A stretch of DNA of 64,000 nucleotides, taken from Bacteroidota bacterium (GTDB lineage Bacteria; Bacteroidota; Bacteroidia; Chitinophagales; Chitinophagaceae). Shown piece by piece: positions 60,943 to 64,000 of the stretch. The position numbers and the translations under genes are program-made. Under the pieces are notes generated by a model. The model was not told the DNA's origin. It searched no databases and saw only the letters and a list, made by a program, of their open reading frames with translations. The DNA lies in the NCBI GenBank assembly GCA_018267965.1, contig JAFDXK010000002.1, positions 1 to 64,000 of the forward strand, in the 5' to 3' direction. The stretch's first letter is position 1, and every line of letters begins with the position of its first letter.

Positions 60943-61121
60943 TGTTGGGGGGTGGTTAACGGTTGGTTACATTAACATGACAAAAATGGCAGGAATGTTT
61001 TATAGAAGAAAATAATAAATGTTAAATAAAATTAAAACAGTCGTGGAAAAAAGGGGGATTTTTTATGAATTTCTTTGGTCAAAATGCCTTAGGAGGAATT
61101 TTTATAATGAAGGTTAGTTTT

Positions 61122-61129
61122 TATCTTTG
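61122..61129 (+). promoter_or_regulatory. -7 element of pyrG
   Basis: TATCTTTG, 75 bases before the ATG. The leader (to 61204) ends in AGGAGCGTT, an unusually good Shine-Dalgarno match for this phylum. Confidence 0.45.
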
Positions 61130-61192
61130 TGTGACCGTTACAGCTAATTCCCTTTTATTATTGTGTTTATGAAGCTGCGCTACCGGTCTTAA

Positions 61193-62860
<1,668 letters not shown>

Positions 62861-62880
62861 GCCCCTTCTCCTAAATACTT

Positions 62881-62909
62881 AAAAGGCTCCATGAAAATCA
62901 TGGAGCCTT
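62881..62909. terminator. Terminator between pyrG and ychF
   Basis: A perfect 13-bp stem (AAAGGCTCCATGA / TCATGGAGCCTTT) with an AAA loop and a T-rich tail; serves pyrG and probably ychF from the other side. Confidence 0.85.
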
Positions 62910-62935
62910 TATTTTATAACTGAATTAGTATCTGA

Positions 62936-64000
62936 TTACACATTAAACCTGAAGTGCATCACATCACCGTCTTTCACTTCATACTCCTTGCCTTCAATTC
63001 TTAGTTTGCCATTATCGCGGCAGGCAGCTTCACTTTTAAAAGTAACGAAGTCGTTATACGCGATGGTCTCTGCTTTGATAAAACCCTTTTCGAAATCGGT
63101 ATGTATGACACTAGCTGCTTGTGGTGCTTTCCATCCGCGATGGATGGTCCATGCACGAACTTCCTGCACACCTGCTGTGAAATAAGTAATGAGATTGAGC
63201 AGTTTATATGTAGCACGAATCAAACGGTTCAGGCCGGGTTCAGTCAAACCATATTCGCCGAGAAACATCAGTTTATCTTCCGCATTTTCCATCTCAGATA
63301 TTTGCGCTTCGATAGAATTGTTCATCACTATGACTTCTGCACCTTCTTCCTGCGCAGCTTTTACCAATGCTTCTGAATATTTATTACCCGTGTGTATTGC
63401 AGCCTCATCAATATTAGCTACATACAACACAGGTTTTTGAGTTAAAAGAAATAAATCAGCTACAGCTTCAAAATCTTCACCTTCCAGTTTCAACCCACGT
63501 ATATTTTTACCTTGCATTAAGTGCTGCTGGCATTGCACCAACACATCGTATACACGTTTCGCTTTAGGGTCATTTTTAGCTATCTTCTCATAACGCTGCA
63601 TTTTCTTTTCAACACTATCAAGGTCTTTCAATTGCAATTCGGTATCTATAATCTCTTTATCGCTAATCGGATTTATCTCACCTTCCTCACGCAGGATATT
63701 TTCGTCTTCAAAACAACGTATCACATGCACAATCGCATCAACCTCACGAATGTTGGCAAGGAATTTATTCCCTAATCCTTCGCCTTTGCTGGCACCTTTT
63801 ACCAAACCGGCTATATCCACAAACTCGATGGTAGTAGGCACTGTGCGTTGTGGCTGAACCAGTTCAGCCAGTTTATCCAAACGCTCATCGGGTACATCTA
63901 CCTGTCCTACGTTAGGTTCTATAGTACAGAACCTGTAATTAGACGCCTGTGCTTTAGCGCTGTTACTAACCGCGTTGAACAATGTTGATTTACCTACATT
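62936..64000 (-). CDS. ychF: Redox-regulated ribosome-binding ATPase YchF, partial (N-terminus outside window)
   Basis: The frame continues to the window edge; 354 codons are present and only the first few residues are missing. The P-loop NVGKSTLFNAV is at the edge, then CTIEPNVGQVDVPDERLDKL, FVDIAGLVKGASKGEGLGNK (switch II) and VLYVANIDEAA with the NxxE-type specificity motif that makes YchF prefer ATP. The C-terminal TGS-like domain ends GDVMHFRFNV. YchF (OLA1) binds the ribosome and modulates translation in stress. Confidence 0.93.
   Translation of the reverse strand, partial: NVGKSTLFNAVSNSAKAQASNYRFCTIEPNVGQVDVPDERLDKLAELVQPQRTVPTTIEFVDIAGLVKGASKGEGLGNKFLANIREVDAIVHVIRCFEDENILREEGEINPISDKEIIDTELQLKDLDSVEKKMQRYEKIAKNDPKAKRVYDVLVQCQQHLMQGKNIRGLKLEGEDFEAVADLFLLTQKPVLYVANIDEAAIHTGNKYSEALVKAAQEEGAEVIVMNNSIEAQISEMENAEDKLMFLGEYGLTEPGLNRLIRATYKLLNLITYFTAGVQEVRAWTIHRGWKAPQAASVIHTDFEKGFIKAETIAYNDFVTFKSEAACRDNGKLRIEGKEYEVKDGDVMHFRFNV

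Overview
The window reads as a chromosomal segment of a Bacteroidota bacterium, most likely in or near the Chitinophagaceae. The evidence is: type IX secretion (T9SS) sorting domains, a GLPGLI protein next to a large outer-membrane beta-barrel protein, a DUF4290-murA pair, type III glutamine synthetase, a B12-dependent ribonucleotide reductase, lipoproteins with short lipoboxes, and repeated TAnnTTTG promoter -7 elements. There is no rRNA, CRISPR array or complete phage. One tRNA (His-GTG) is present. Most of the window is ordinary housekeeping and cell-envelope DNA. Both ends cut genes: a large secreted Ig-like repeat protein on the left and ychF on the right.

Layout. 1-6410: secreted repeat protein, DUF4290-murA, an outer-membrane protein and a subclass B3 metallo-beta-lactamase. 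6484-11082: an accessory island with an AT-rich HaeIII-type restriction-modification system plus Vsr repair nuclease, three small XRE regulators (two of them an inverted paralogous pair), a 15-bp minisatellite and about 600 bp of non-coding DNA full of 10-bp-phased CAAC motifs and hairpins. 11083-17149: SUI1 factor, the C-terminal half of a split transketolase, a lipoprotein, Dcd, a phosphopantetheinyl transferase, glutamine synthetase III and an acetyltransferase. 17198-20056: a small stress module (ECF sigma factor with mini anti-sigma, metal-binding peptide, cytochrome P460-like lipoprotein, OsmC). 20420-22566: a scoA-scoB-arsC-like operon split between scoA and scoB by a cassette with a four-helix-bundle gene and inverted arrays of an 8-bp repeat. 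22607-36692: secreted proteins, AAA ATPase, ArfB, PurN, S4 protein, DUF4836 and DUF3127 proteins, a two-component pair, tRNA-His, RNase Z and STAS. 36886-47780: ClpC, a GreA/B-like protein, class II RNR and a GEVED/T9SS protein. 47990-56066: gcvH-vanZ, a heptose kinase/nucleotidyltransferase/glycosyltransferase cassette, RuvB and two tandem GT39-type membrane proteins. 56160-64000: MetB-like enzyme, GLPGLI plus beta-barrel pair, PyrG and YchF.

The most unusual feature is the scoA/scoB cassette (21118-21554). The two 8-bp-periodic arrays are inverse complements and could pair in RNA as a stem of about 21 bp around the four-helix-bundle ORF. This is the architecture of 23S rRNA intervening sequences, but here it sits in an mRNA operon. 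The repeat-rich 9-11 kb region beside the R-M island is the second place to look. All functions come from reading protein motifs by eye; no database search was run.
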